From Candidatus Saccharimonadota bacterium (GTDB lineage: Bacteria; Patescibacteriota; Saccharimonadia; Saccharimonadales; Saccharimonadaceae): a stretch of 36,944 bases of DNA. The position numbers and the translations under genes are program-made. The notes beneath the pieces were generated by a model. It saw nothing but the letters and a program-made list of their open reading frames with translations. It was not told the origin of the DNA and searched no databases. Of this stretch, positions 1-6,620 are shown one piece after another. Within the stretch, counting starts at the first letter, position 1. Each line of letters opens with the position of its first letter. Location of the stretch: positions 1 to 36,944 of the forward strand of contig RYWJ01000006.1 of assembly GCA_003979185.1 (NCBI GenBank). The letters are read 5' to 3'.

Positions 1-70
1 CCATAATATGTCTCTCAAACCTATAGGCCACAATACTAGGCCTCTCAAACAATCCGAGAACTTTCGGAAA

Positions 71-106
71 TAAAAAAGAGATCTCCTACCTCTGTAAAAC
101 GGAGAT
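71..106 (-). terminator. Intrinsic terminator downstream of tRNA-Phe
   Basis: On the minus strand ATCTCC (106-101) can pair with GGAGAT (86-81) across a 14-nt loop, followed by CTC and a run of six T (about 77-72). It lies 34 nt beyond the CCA end of the tRNA-Phe gene and would end that transcript. The remaining bases 1-70 show no gene. Confidence 0.55.
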
Positions 107-139
107 AAAAGACCTCGTCAAATTTGGAAAAGTCATTTC

Positions 140-215
140 TGGTGGTTCCGGGCGGACTTGAACCGTCGACACAAGGCTCTTCAGGCCTCTGCTCTACCAA
201 CTGAGCTACAGAACC
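140..215 (-). tRNA. tRNA-Phe (anticodon GAA)
   Basis: Cloverleaf read on the minus strand. The acceptor stem GGTTCTG pairs with CGGAACC (one G-U). The D stem is GCTC/GAGC. The anticodon stem GAGGC/GCCTT carries loop CTGAAGA, so the anticodon is GAA (Phe). The T loop is TTCAAGT. The discriminator is A, followed by a genome-encoded CCA (142-140). The T stem GACGG/CCGCC has one A-C mismatch, which is the only irregularity. Confidence 0.95.
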
Positions 216-343
216 ATGACTACATTATACCATACTCCAGACGAAATGTAAGGGGTATTTTTATTGAAAGAATTCTTCTCTAGAAATTTAACACTTTACT
301 AGATTTCAGCGCATTTCATCATTCTCAAGATCGCTATTGATCG

Positions 344-349
344 TATAAT
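344..349 (+). promoter_or_regulatory. -10 element for the MurI-like gene
   Basis: TATAAT lies 20 nt before the start codon of the gene at 370. No good -35 is visible. A purine-rich ribosome-binding site (AAAAGGAA, about 357-364) follows, so this gene is expected to have a short leader. Confidence 0.5.
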
Positions 350-369
350 GGCCATCAAAAGGAATAATT

Positions 370-1113
370 ATGTTAAAAGTTGTAGTATTTGATGGGGGAT
401 GGGGTGGAGCAATAATATCAAGCTATTTGCAGAGAGAATTACAAGTTCTAGAAGTAATGCGCGTGATTGACTGGGAAAATGCACCATATGAAGATAAAAG
501 CTTAACTCAAGTCTGCCAGTTTTCGGATGCCTGTCTACAGCAATATATTAATAAGGTAGACCTAATCATCCTAGGTGGTTACACCGTATCTGCCGCTTTA
601 GGGTTTCTTCAGAATAAATATCCCCAGCAAAAATTTATTGGCGTTGACGTAAATTACCATCGCATTCTAAAATCAACCACTTATCCTGAACGCATTACTG
701 TTTTTATGAACAAATCATTGCAAAAAACTGATTTCTGCGAAAACTTGCGTCGGAATTTACCACAATCAGTCCTCACAATACCAGATTGTTCAGGCTGGGA
801 AGAATTAGCAAATCAAGGTGAACTTTCAGAAGAAGTTTTACGAGCGGAACTAGAAACTTATTTTGAAGTAAAACGCAAAATCAAACAAAAGTCATTACTG
901 GAAGAGTTTAAGCAAGAACAGCCTCAGGAGGAGAAAGAGCTCATTCAAAGTGATGTAGTTTTGATATTAAATACTAATCTATGGGATAATAAAGAGGACT
1001 TCGAGGAGATATTTGGATACAAAGTTCGCGTGCTAGATTTTCGAGAAACTTTGCTACGCGATACTTGCGAAGCATTACGCCTGCTTGGTGTTGACGGAAA
1101 AAGGAAGAAGTAG
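370..1113 (+). CDS. Glutamate racemase (MurI)-like protein lacking the catalytic cysteines
   Basis: The 247-residue protein follows the MurI/Asp-Glu racemase plan. The N-terminus VVFDGGWGG matches the family's IGVxDSGxGG strand. A region IILGGYTVSA stands where MurI has ACNTATA. PDCSGWEELANQG stands where MurI has ACPxxVPxVExG. LILNTNLWDN stands where MurI has LGCTHYP. Both catalytic cysteines of glutamate racemase are therefore replaced (C to G, and C to T or N), while the opening aspartate is kept. Residues about 150-195 are charged and helical-looking. Racemase activity is unlikely; a regulatory or binding role is possible. The start is supported by AAAAGGAA about 6 nt upstream and a TATAAT at 344. 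It stands alone between tRNA-Phe and the methyltransferase remnant. The family assignment rests on motif order, not on a search. Confidence 0.6.
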   Translation: MLKVVVFDGGWGGAIISSYLQRELQVLEVMRVIDWENAPYEDKSLTQVCQFSDACLQQYINKVDLIILGGYTVSAALGFLQNKYPQQKFIGVDVNYHRILKSTTYPERITVFMNKSLQKTDFCENLRRNLPQSVLTIPDCSGWEELANQGELSEEVLRAELETYFEVKRKIKQKSLLEEFKQEQPQEEKELIQSDVVLILNTNLWDNKEDFEEIFGYKVRVLDFRETLLRDTCEALRLLGVDGKRKK

Positions 1114-1165
1114 AAAGATATGAATAAGCCAGAATATAAGCATACGATATCTAATCTAGATTTTT

Positions 1166-2098
1166 TCATCTAGAGCAATTACTATTCTCTCCTAAAAACT
1201 GTTTCGTATCGTCGTTAATCGGCAACGTAAGATCAACATCATCTTCTAGGAGCTTACGAGTGGGTTCTGATATTCTTGCTACCGGTTTTTGTGTCCGTTC
1301 TGTCTTCGGGGGGTCGTCTTCGCCGGTAGAGGGCTGGAGATTATCGCGAGAAACTTCATTAAAGGGTATCTATGCGTCCTCTGAAGCGTCTTCATCATCG
1401 AGGCTAACATTCATGCTATTTTGTTGAGAAAACTCTGTAGAGGACCCGATTTGAGCTTCGTTAGACTTCGTTGCTATTCCTTGTCCTTCGTTGCAAATTA
1501 CCTCAAACAAGGCGAGGAACACTGCTCTCATCATCGATACGCAAACGGCATTGCCACACATATGATAGCGTTGGCTATCAGATATTATTCCGCCATCTTC
1601 ACCAAGTTTGGTCCAATTATCTGGAAACATCTGGCAACGTGCGTATTCTACCAGTGTCAAGCGTCTAGCTTTGTCCCCTTCAATTATCCCCAGTACACCA
1701 TCGCTGCTTACTCCATGATAGCTAGCAGTAATCGTATTAATATAGTCGTGCTTGATGGCTTTGGTGTGACGTTTAGCATAAGATACTACCGGGCTATTAG
1801 CGAGAACAGTTTTGCTGCCTTTTCCCTTGATAGATAATACTTCGGCTCGACATTTGTTTCTAAGAAATCCGACAATGACAACTCTCTCACGGTGTTGTGG
1901 ACTATGGAAGTATTGGGCGTCAAGCACTCCCCATTGAGCATCACAGCCCAGTTCATCGAGGACTTGTAGGATTTTACTAAAGTCTTCTCCTGTGTTGGAG
2001 CTGGGTAAACCTTTGACATTCTCAAAGACGAAGTATTTGGGTTGTTTGGCTTTAAGTATTTTGGCAAGTTCATAAAATAATCCTGTTCTTTCTCCAGC
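1166..2098 (-). pseudogene. C5-cytosine DNA methyltransferase, 5'-truncated and amber-interrupted
   Basis: A continuous frame on the minus strand opens just after an in-frame TAA (2099-2101). It shows C5-methyltransferase motifs: AGERTGLFYELAKIL, FVFENVKGL (ENV motif VI), SPQHRERVVIVG (motif VIII), LTLVEYARCQMFPDNW (motif IX-like) and YHMCGNAV (motif X). The SAM-binding FxGxGG motif and the catalytic PCQ loop, which should lie upstream, are absent: the homology begins inside the segment that follows PCQ. A TAG at 1370-1372 interrupts the C-terminal tail, yet the same frame stays open for 67 more codons to a TGA at 1166-1168, with acidic, proline- and threonine-rich coding-like content. Without motifs I and IV it cannot methylate DNA. 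Most likely a decaying restriction-modification remnant. Confidence 0.8.
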
Positions 2099-2160
2099 TT
2101 AGAGGACCCTAGCACAAAAAAGAAGAGTAACCCATTATCAGCTACTCGGTTCTAAATCGC

Positions 2161-2186
2161 AAAAACGCTCCTATATAATGTAGGAG
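2161..2186 (-). terminator. Intrinsic terminator after the HEPN-like gene
   Basis: On the minus strand CTCCTA (2186-2181) pairs with TAGGAG (2173-2168), then CG and five T. It sits 12 nt past the stop codon of the HEPN-like gene and separates it from the methyltransferase remnant. Flanking CGCAAAA / TTTTGCG arms extend the stem with small bulges (about 2158-2194). Confidence 0.55.
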
Positions 2187-2197
2187 GTTTTGCGGAG

Positions 2198-2653
2198 TTA
2201 ATAGCCTCTCAACTTGTGCAGTTTAGTGGACAAGTCCTCATTCATCTTAATGAAATCGTACAGATAATCCTCGGTTATGCGAAATTGTTTGCCGCCCTTA
2301 GATTCTTTTTCCTTTGTTGCTAAAATCTGATTACCATTCTCGTCTGTGATTTGGAAGCTATGGACTATCCTATTGCGCATGTTGACTATATCTTCAAACA
2401 ATGCAGATATTTCTTCGCCCAGCTCGCCCTCATTCTTCAAACGTTTTTGGAGAAGCAATTTTAACTCGCCACTCTCTTTGTCAATAAGTTGATACCAGTT
2501 TATCTGAACATTGGGGTCTTTTAAAATATTCTCAATAACAAAAGCGTTATTAGCATTAAAGACGCATACGGCTGAACCGAGTAATTCTCGATATTTTCTA
2601 CTTGGTAAGGCCTGTCGAGTATATTTCTCGTGCACTATCTCAATTGCCTCCAA
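2198..2653 (-). CDS. HEPN-like small protein next to a methyltransferase remnant
   Basis: A mostly helical protein of about 151 residues. It contains MRNRIVHSF near residues 91-99, an R-x4-H motif as in HEPN-fold RNases and toxin or defence proteins. Conserved-looking segments YRELLGSAVCVFNANN and INWYQLIDKESG precede it. From memory, proteins of this type occur beside cytosine methyltransferases, which fits the remnant immediately downstream on the same strand; function is unproven. The start is uncertain. An in-frame stop lies at 2657-2659, TTG at 2653-2651 has a weak Shine-Dalgarno, and GTG at 2635-2633 is preceded by GGAGG at a spacing of about 11. A short 5' truncation is possible. Confidence 0.55.
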   Translation of the reverse strand: MEAIEIVHEKYTRQALPSRKYRELLGSAVCVFNANNAFVIENILKDPNVQINWYQLIDKESGELKLLLQKRLKNEGELGEEISALFEDIVNMRNRIVHSFQITDENGNQILATKEKESKGGKQFRITEDYLYDFIKMNEDLSTKLHKLRGY

Positions 2654-2758
2654 TACCTAAAATCCCTGGCGGGAACGAATCCAAACCAAGGGGCTATGTC
2701 TCTATGGTAGCACATATGGCAAAAATGTCCATTGTTTTTATTCGACTCCCAATTTTTG

Positions 2759-2767
2759 TGGTATAAT
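2759..2767 (+). promoter_or_regulatory. Extended -10 promoter upstream of tRNA-Leu
   Basis: TGG-TATAAT (2759-2767), an extended -10 element. It lies about 120 nt before the tRNA-Leu gene, so it would give a long 5' leader; no closer convincing promoter was found. The stretch 2775-2889 contains no credible open reading frame. Confidence 0.45.
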
Positions 2768-2889
2768 AGTAGCAGAACATTGACATCTGCGTAATCGTTA
2801 GTCTACAACAAAAATTACAACAATCCTTACAACAAGTTGGCTGTGATTGTAGATGGTTGCACAGAGTCATATAAGAGTGTTTAAGATAT

Positions 2890-2974
2890 GCCCGAATGGC
2901 GGAATTGGTATACGCGTTCGACTTAAAATCGAATGGAGAAATCCATATGGGTTCAAGTCCCATTTCGGGCACCA
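2890..2974 (+). tRNA. tRNA-Leu (anticodon TAA)
   Basis: Acceptor stem GCCCGAA pairs with TTCGGGC. The anticodon stem TTCGA/TCGAA carries loop CTTAAAA, so the anticodon is TAA (Leu). A long variable arm, as expected for a class II tRNA, precedes the T loop TTCAAGT. Discriminator A and CCA are encoded at 2971-2974. Length 85 nt. Confidence 0.96.
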
Positions 2975-3036
2975 AAAGGTCGTTACTCCAACCGCACCCA
3001 AAAAAATTTTGGATACGATTGGAGATAACGGACAGG

Positions 3037-3070
3037 AAATCCGTGAGTGTTTTGGCGCCGCGGATTTTTT
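3037..3070 (+). terminator. Possible terminator downstream of tRNA-Leu
   Basis: AAATCCG (3037-3043) can pair with CGGATTT (3061-3067) across a 17-nt loop, followed by T residues. It overlaps an alternative stem, ACGGA (3028-3032) with TCCGT (3040-3044). A larger hairpin lies just upstream, CGTTACTCCAA (2981-2991) with TTGGAGATAACG (3019-3030). Only one arrangement of the central arm can form at a time. Confidence 0.4.
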
Positions 3071-3128
3071 GCTGTTTGTAAAACACCTTCACATCTTCAG
3101 CCGGTTTGGTAAGCATTTGGAAATTTGA

Positions 3129-3348
3129 GTATAAAAAGGGGCACGCCCTAATGGTTGTTCCCTGCCTAGAGATGAGATCATGTCAAATGATTCGGTGGAG
3201 AATGGTTATGGAAACGCTACGCCTAAAGCTGGACGTTAAACAAACTACACAACTGGTTCACGATATCATCGATTTCCGCGTTAATTAGAGCTGCCAAAAT
3301 TACGATGACAGTGATAATTATTTGGTAAATCTGCTATACTGTGCATAG
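3129..3348 (+). other. Gene-free region, possible non-coding RNA
   Basis: About 220 bases without a convincing coding frame, between the tRNA-Leu region and a strong hairpin-plus-T-run. A weak promoter is possible upstream: TTGGTA (about 3106-3111), then TATAAA (3130-3135). GGTTGTTCC near 3154-3162 is the exact reverse complement of GGAACAACC at 3348-3356, which includes the left arm of the terminator hairpin. This would be a closing helix or an antiterminator. I did not recognise RNase P RNA, tmRNA or SRP RNA signatures. A second -10-like site TGC-TATACT lies at 3332-3340. Confidence 0.3.
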
Positions 3349-3411
3349 GAACAACCTTTCTTTGATTAGTTTGCTAACACTACTAATTATAAAGGTTGTT
3401 CTTTTTGTTTT
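3349..3411 (+). terminator. Long hairpin terminator
   Basis: AACAACCTTT (3350-3359) pairs with AAAGGTTGTT (3391-3400). An inner ATTAGT / ACTAAT pair follows, then CTTTTTGTTTT. The T-run is only on the plus strand, so it terminates rightward transcription. No coding sequence precedes it, which implies an RNA product or a short attenuated transcript. Confidence 0.6.
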
Positions 3412-3462
3412 ACATTGTTTCTTTCTGGATTAGTTAGTTAAACCACCATTTATATCCTACTT

Positions 3463-4197
3463 TTAGCAAGAAAGCTCAATTTCTGCCTCTACTGGCAAAT
3501 GGTCAGATGCCAATGCGTCTAACACCGCAAAATGATTCACTTGCACCCGGTCATTCACCATGATATGATCACAAGGCACCGGACCATTAAACTTTAACCC
3601 CGATAAAGTCGTTTTAATTTTATGTTCATCAGTTAGATCTCGTAAAAAGTCCAAACTACGCATAGCTGGTGCTTCATGTATGATGTTTAAATCACCACAC
3701 AATACCAAAGGTCCTTGCAATTTTCCCACAATTTTACCAACCTTAGCAAAAGCTTCGACAGTATCTTCGTCACCCAACGGTTGTGGACGCCAAAACCCAT
3801 GATGGTTTACCACGGTTAAACCATTTTCCAACTTCACCGTCTGGATATTCAGATTATTCGCTGGAGACTCACCAAACATAGTATTAGGAACATAATGACC
3901 ATGAATAAACTCCGAATGCTTTTCAGTGATAGGAATACGACTCAAAATTACATTGCCAATCTCCATCGTACCACCAGAAAAATCAATTCCAAAATTTGGC
4001 GAATAATACGAATACGGCATCTTTGCAGCTTTAATAATTCGTGATAAATCAAAACACATTCGGGAAAGTTGTAATTCTCGATCCGCAGAGTACATCACCT
4101 CCTGCATACAAATTATATCGTAATCACTCTGTTCAAGGAAACGTTGTAGCTCACCTTCTACTTTCCCCATCCAAACATTGAGTTGCAAAATCTTCAT
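3463..4197 (-). CDS. Endonuclease/exonuclease/phosphatase (EEP) family protein
   Basis: A 244-residue single-domain protein with the family's metal and catalytic motifs in order: LQLNVW at the N-terminus, IICMQEV (metal-binding Glu), VNHHGFW, LCGDLN (Asp and Asn) and SDHLPVEAEI at the C-terminus (catalytic His). Members cleave phosphodiester or phosphomonoester bonds in nucleic acids, inositol phosphates or sphingolipids; the substrate cannot be told from sequence. No signal peptide is visible, so it is probably cytoplasmic. The ATG is preceded by TGC-GATAAT with exactly 6 nt between the -10 and the ATG and no Shine-Dalgarno, predicting a leaderless transcript. It is convergent with the terminator at 3349-3411 and divergent from tRNA-Arg. 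Confidence 0.8.
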   Translation of the reverse strand: MKILQLNVWMGKVEGELQRFLEQSDYDIICMQEVMYSADRELQLSRMCFDLSRIIKAAKMPYSYYSPNFGIDFSGGTMEIGNVILSRIPITEKHSEFIHGHYVPNTMFGESPANNLNIQTVKLENGLTVVNHHGFWRPQPLGDEDTVEAFAKVGKIVGKLQGPLVLCGDLNIIHEAPAMRSLDFLRDLTDEHKIKTTLSGLKFNGPVPCDHIMVNDRVQVNHFAVLDALASDHLPVEAEIELSC

Positions 4198-4203
4198 ACT
4201 TTC

Positions 4204-4212
4204 ATTATCGCA
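4204..4212 (-). promoter_or_regulatory. Leaderless promoter of the EEP gene
   Basis: On the minus strand TGC-GATAAT occupies 4212-4204. Six bases separate it from the ATG at 4197, so transcription should start at or next to the start codon. Confidence 0.55.
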
Positions 4213-4261
4213 TAGCTATAGTGTACGCACAAGCTTAACGCGAAAATATAATTACTAAACC

Positions 4262-4275
4262 AACACTATAGTGTT
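4262..4275. repeat. 14-bp perfect palindrome
   Basis: AACACTATAGTGTT, centred between the EEP gene and tRNA-Arg. Its half CTATAGTGT recurs at 4216-4224 close to the EEP promoter. It could be an operator pair; there is no further evidence. Confidence 0.35.
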
Positions 4276-4294
4276 TATCATACTCTACCAAAAA

Positions 4295-4323
4295 TTTGTA
4301 CCTCTAAATAAATCTGATATAAT
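4295..4323 (+). promoter_or_regulatory. Promoter of tRNA-Arg
   Basis: TTTGTA (4295-4300), a 17-nt spacer ending in TGA, then TATAAT (4318-4323). It lies 8 nt before the tRNA 5' end, so the primary transcript would carry almost no leader. Confidence 0.75.
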
Positions 4324-4331
4324 ACTAGTAT

Positions 4332-4408
4332 GCGCCCGTAGCTTAATTGGATAGAGCATTGGTTTCCGGTACCAAAGGTTGTAGGTTCAAGTCCTATCGG
4401 GCGTACCA
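4332..4408 (+). tRNA. tRNA-Arg (anticodon CCG)
   Basis: Acceptor stem GCGCCCG pairs with CGGGCGT (terminal G-U). D stem GCTT/GAGC. Anticodon stem TTGGT/ACCAA with loop TTCCGGT, anticodon CCG (Arg). T stem GTAGG/CCTAT and loop TTCAAGT. CCA is encoded. Length 77 nt. Confidence 0.95.
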
Positions 4409-4413
4409 TTCTG

Positions 4414-4438
4414 AAGACCATTTTTGGTCTTTTTTGTT
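4414..4438 (+). terminator. Terminator after tRNA-Arg
   Basis: AAGACCA pairs with TGGTCTT around a short T loop, followed immediately by a T-run. It begins 6 nt after the encoded CCA. Confidence 0.75.
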
Positions 4439-4469
4439 TTATAAAAAATAATATTTCTTGCAAAAAGTA

Positions 4470-4478
4470 TGATACAAT
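4470..4478 (+). promoter_or_regulatory. Extended -10 promoter of the FISUMP gene
   Basis: TGA-TACAAT, about 62 nt upstream of the start codon. No clear -35. The leader ends in AGGAGG at 4531-4536. Confidence 0.5.
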
Positions 4479-4540
4479 AAGCTTAATTATTATAAGGTCA
4501 TTTAGAATTAAAACAAATAAGTTGTCGCATAGGAGGACAG

Positions 4541-5794
4541 ATGCTACGAATACAGAAAAAGAAAATTAAAGCAGTGATACCACTATTGTGTGTTGGTATG
4601 CTAGTCTTGTCTGGCATGACGACTTTCACCTCATTGACGACCTATGCAGCCGGCGAAACAAGGACAATCGCAGATATCACTAATATGCAAGATATGACAC
4701 AATCAATTTGTGCCAATTCTAAAGTTGGAGATACTGCTACCCTAACCGATACTCGCGACAACAGTACTTATACCATCCGCAAGCATGAGGATAAAAATTG
4801 TTGGATGACGCAAAACTTGCGCTTGACTGGCGAGAAGACTTTGACGCCTGCGGATTCTGATGTGGCTTCTGATTATACTTTACCAGCCTCCGGTATAAAT
4901 GGTTTTGATGAGTCTAACTATTATGCCAGTCAAATGTATTATGCAGGTGATGAAGCCAATGGTGCTTATTATTCTTGGACGGCGGCTACGGCTGGAACTG
5001 GCGATGCAGATTTAAATTCTAGCGACGCTCCAAGTAGTATCTGCCCGAAGGGTTGGAAGTTACCACCAAACTCTGGTAATGGCTCTTATACTAACTTTAC
5101 TAGTGCTGCAGGTATCGCTAACAACGTTGACGGCTCCAACAAAATTCGCTTTGCTCCCTACAACTTCCCTTATGCCGGGAGCGTCCTCGATAGCGCTCTT
5201 GACGGTGTCAGCTCCTTCGGCCTCTATTGGTCACGTACTGCCTACTCTGATACCGACGCATACCACCTGCCCTTCACTAGCTCCGGTGTCTACCCAGCCT
5301 TCTACAATTACCGTTACGTCGGTCGCTCCGTACGCTGCGTCGCTCTAGGCGGTAGCTTAGAAGAAGATTCCAACGTTGCTGTTAGAGTTCAACCCGTTCT
5401 AACGATTGACGCGACTACCGATATGAAAGAACTAGCCAGTGCTGCCACCATCACAACTGGCAGTATCTCCGCCACTATCAGTGCCAACACGGCTTATCAA
5501 GTCATGCTGAGTACTGATCAGACTTCGCTCAAGAGTGCGACCGTCACCGATACAGAAATTCCAGCCTCTTCCACACTCCAACCTGGTACCAATGCTTGGG
5601 GTATAGCAACAAATGCCGAAGCGACCGCTTACGCTGCTATTACGAATAGTCCGACCGTTTACTATAGCTCAGCCACTGGTAGCGGAACGCCAGGACAGAC
5701 CGTTCATCAATTTGGCATCGGCGCCTCCATTAGTCCTGCATTACCTGCTGGTACCTATTCGACCATCGTCACAGTAACCGCCGCAGCGCTATAA
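4541..5794 (+). CDS. Secreted FISUMP-domain surface protein
   Basis: 417 residues. A signal peptide is clear: basic start, hydrophobic core about residues 11-26, likely cleavage after TYA-AG near 37. A FISUMP (Fibrobacter succinogenes major paralogous) domain spans about residues 55-270: CWMTQNL, the CPKGWKLP motif near 168-175, GLYWSRTAY and the terminal SVRCVAL. Four cysteines (57, 87, 168, 266) could form two disulfides. Residues 280-417 form a Ser/Thr/Ala-rich beta-type domain of unknown function. It has no sortase motif or lipobox, so the anchoring mode is unknown. AGGAGG sits 4 nt before the ATG. Codon use changes inside the gene: from about 5110 to 5360 most codons end in C, unlike the AT-ending codons before it, which suggests mosaicism or a different history for that half of the domain. 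Confidence 0.8.
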   Translation: MLRIQKKKIKAVIPLLCVGMLVLSGMTTFTSLTTYAAGETRTIADITNMQDMTQSICANSKVGDTATLTDTRDNSTYTIRKHEDKNCWMTQNLRLTGEKTLTPADSDVASDYTLPASGINGFDESNYYASQMYYAGDEANGAYYSWTAATAGTGDADLNSSDAPSSICPKGWKLPPNSGNGSYTNFTSAAGIANNVDGSNKIRFAPYNFPYAGSVLDSALDGVSSFGLYWSRTAYSDTDAYHLPFTSSGVYPAFYNYRYVGRSVRCVALGGSLEEDSNVAVRVQPVLTIDATTDMKELASAATITTGSISATISANTAYQVMLSTDQTSLKSATVTDTEIPASSTLQPGTNAWGIATNAEATAYAAITNSPTVYYSSATGSGTPGQTVHQFGIGASISPALPAGTYSTIVTVTAAAL

Positions 5795-5832
5795 ACATAC
5801 ACCTTAAACTAAAAACCCCTTACAGCTATCAA

Positions 5833-5860
5833 TTGACTTCTTCGCAAAACAATCTATAAT
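5833..5860 (+). promoter_or_regulatory. Consensus-type promoter of the rhodanese/thioredoxin operon
   Basis: TTGACT (5833-5838), 16-nt spacer, TATAAT (5855-5860). The -35 is near-consensus and there is no TG extension. GGAGG follows at 5875-5879, just before the ATG at 5884. Confidence 0.8.
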
Positions 5861-5883
5861 ATAGATTAGCTAGTGGAGGTAAA

Positions 5884-6618
5884 ATGAGCAGTCAAGCAAA
5901 TCATAAGACCAACTATATTCCGGTCGTAGCAATCACAGTTTTATTGCTAATAGTGGCAGGCGTTTGTTATTCAGTATTTCGTCAGCTCAATAGCCCGGTT
6001 CAAGATAGCCTCATCACAAATCCACAGAATAATTCCCTTCCTCAACCAGAAAAGTCTGAGGGCTTACGCGGACAATTCGGCATTGATAAGAGTATTAATG
6101 AGAGTACAATCGACGATTATTTGAATCGACGCGATGTTGTATACCGTGATATGCGTATGCTTAAAGATCCAGGTAACTATGAAGCGATTGATGGTGATTC
6201 ATATCTGTCTGGTTTTGTCGAGGGCTTCGAGATTGTGCCATTCCCTTACATCGTCAATGTCACCGACCTACCAGAAGCAGTTGGCGATACCTACACTGGT
6301 CCAACCTTATTTACCAAGGACAAGAATAACACTTATACACCAAACTATACCGAGTCAATAACTATTTTGGAGGACTTATTTCCAAAAGATAAAGTTATCT
6401 TTCTGATGTGTGGCGGTGGCGGATATGCCGGCTCGATGAAAGACATGCTAGTACAACTCGGATGGGATGCGGACAAAATTTACAATGTTGGTGGATATTG
6501 GTACTACAATGGCGATCATAACGTTGAAGTTAAGACTATACGTGATGGTCAAACTGTCTACGACTTCTGGAAAGTTCCATACCACAACATCGACTTTAAC
6601 GCGATACATAAGAAGTAA
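5884..6618 (+). CDS. Membrane-anchored rhodanese-like protein
   Basis: 244 residues. One N-terminal transmembrane segment (about 11-30) with a short basic cytoplasmic tail suggests anchoring with the domain outside. The C-terminal part resembles a rhodanese: VIFLMCGGGGYAG near 171-183 has a cysteine (176) at the start of a glycine-rich loop as in the rhodanese active site, followed by a helix and IYNVGGYWYYNG as in the family's final strand. The region between about 60 and 160 is longer than in a minimal rhodanese. Rhodaneses transfer sulfane sulfur; substrate unknown. It is the first gene of a tight pair with the thioredoxin-like gene, 2 nt apart. Family call from motifs only. Confidence 0.6.
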   Translation: MSSQANHKTNYIPVVAITVLLLIVAGVCYSVFRQLNSPVQDSLITNPQNNSLPQPEKSEGLRGQFGIDKSINESTIDDYLNRRDVVYRDMRMLKDPGNYEAIDGDSYLSGFVEGFEIVPFPYIVNVTDLPEAVGDTYTGPTLFTKDKNNTYTPNYTESITILEDLFPKDKVIFLMCGGGGYAGSMKDMLVQLGWDADKIYNVGGYWYYNGDHNVEVKTIRDGQTVYDFWKVPYHNIDFNAIHKK

Positions 6619-6620
6619 AC

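Noticed and set aside
1421..1837. Open frame on the plus strand across the methyltransferase remnant
   Set aside because: It is antisense to a frame with clear methyltransferase motifs, has no ribosome-binding site, and its protein resembles nothing.
1786..2115. Minus-strand frame overlapping the methyltransferase remnant
   Set aside because: It is the neighbouring frame of the real methyltransferase sequence; the motif-bearing frame (ENV, QxRxR) is a different one.
2660..2700. tRNA fragment marking an integration site upstream of the HEPN-like gene
   Set aside because: The sequence only loosely recalls a T arm; stem pairing does not work and no matching tRNA 3' end is repeated nearby.
2694..3116. 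Long minus-strand frame through tRNA-Leu
   Set aside because: It runs antisense through a complete tRNA gene and its product is cysteine-rich without family features.
3129..3411. tmRNA or RNase P RNA in the gene-free region
   Set aside because: No tRNA-like ends, no GGTTCRA arm and no GAGGAAAGTCC-type P4 signature could be found; only unassigned structure remains.
5110..5360. Variable region of a diversity-generating retroelement in the FISUMP domain
   Set aside because: No reverse transcriptase and no template repeat are present in the window, and no second copy of the segment was seen.
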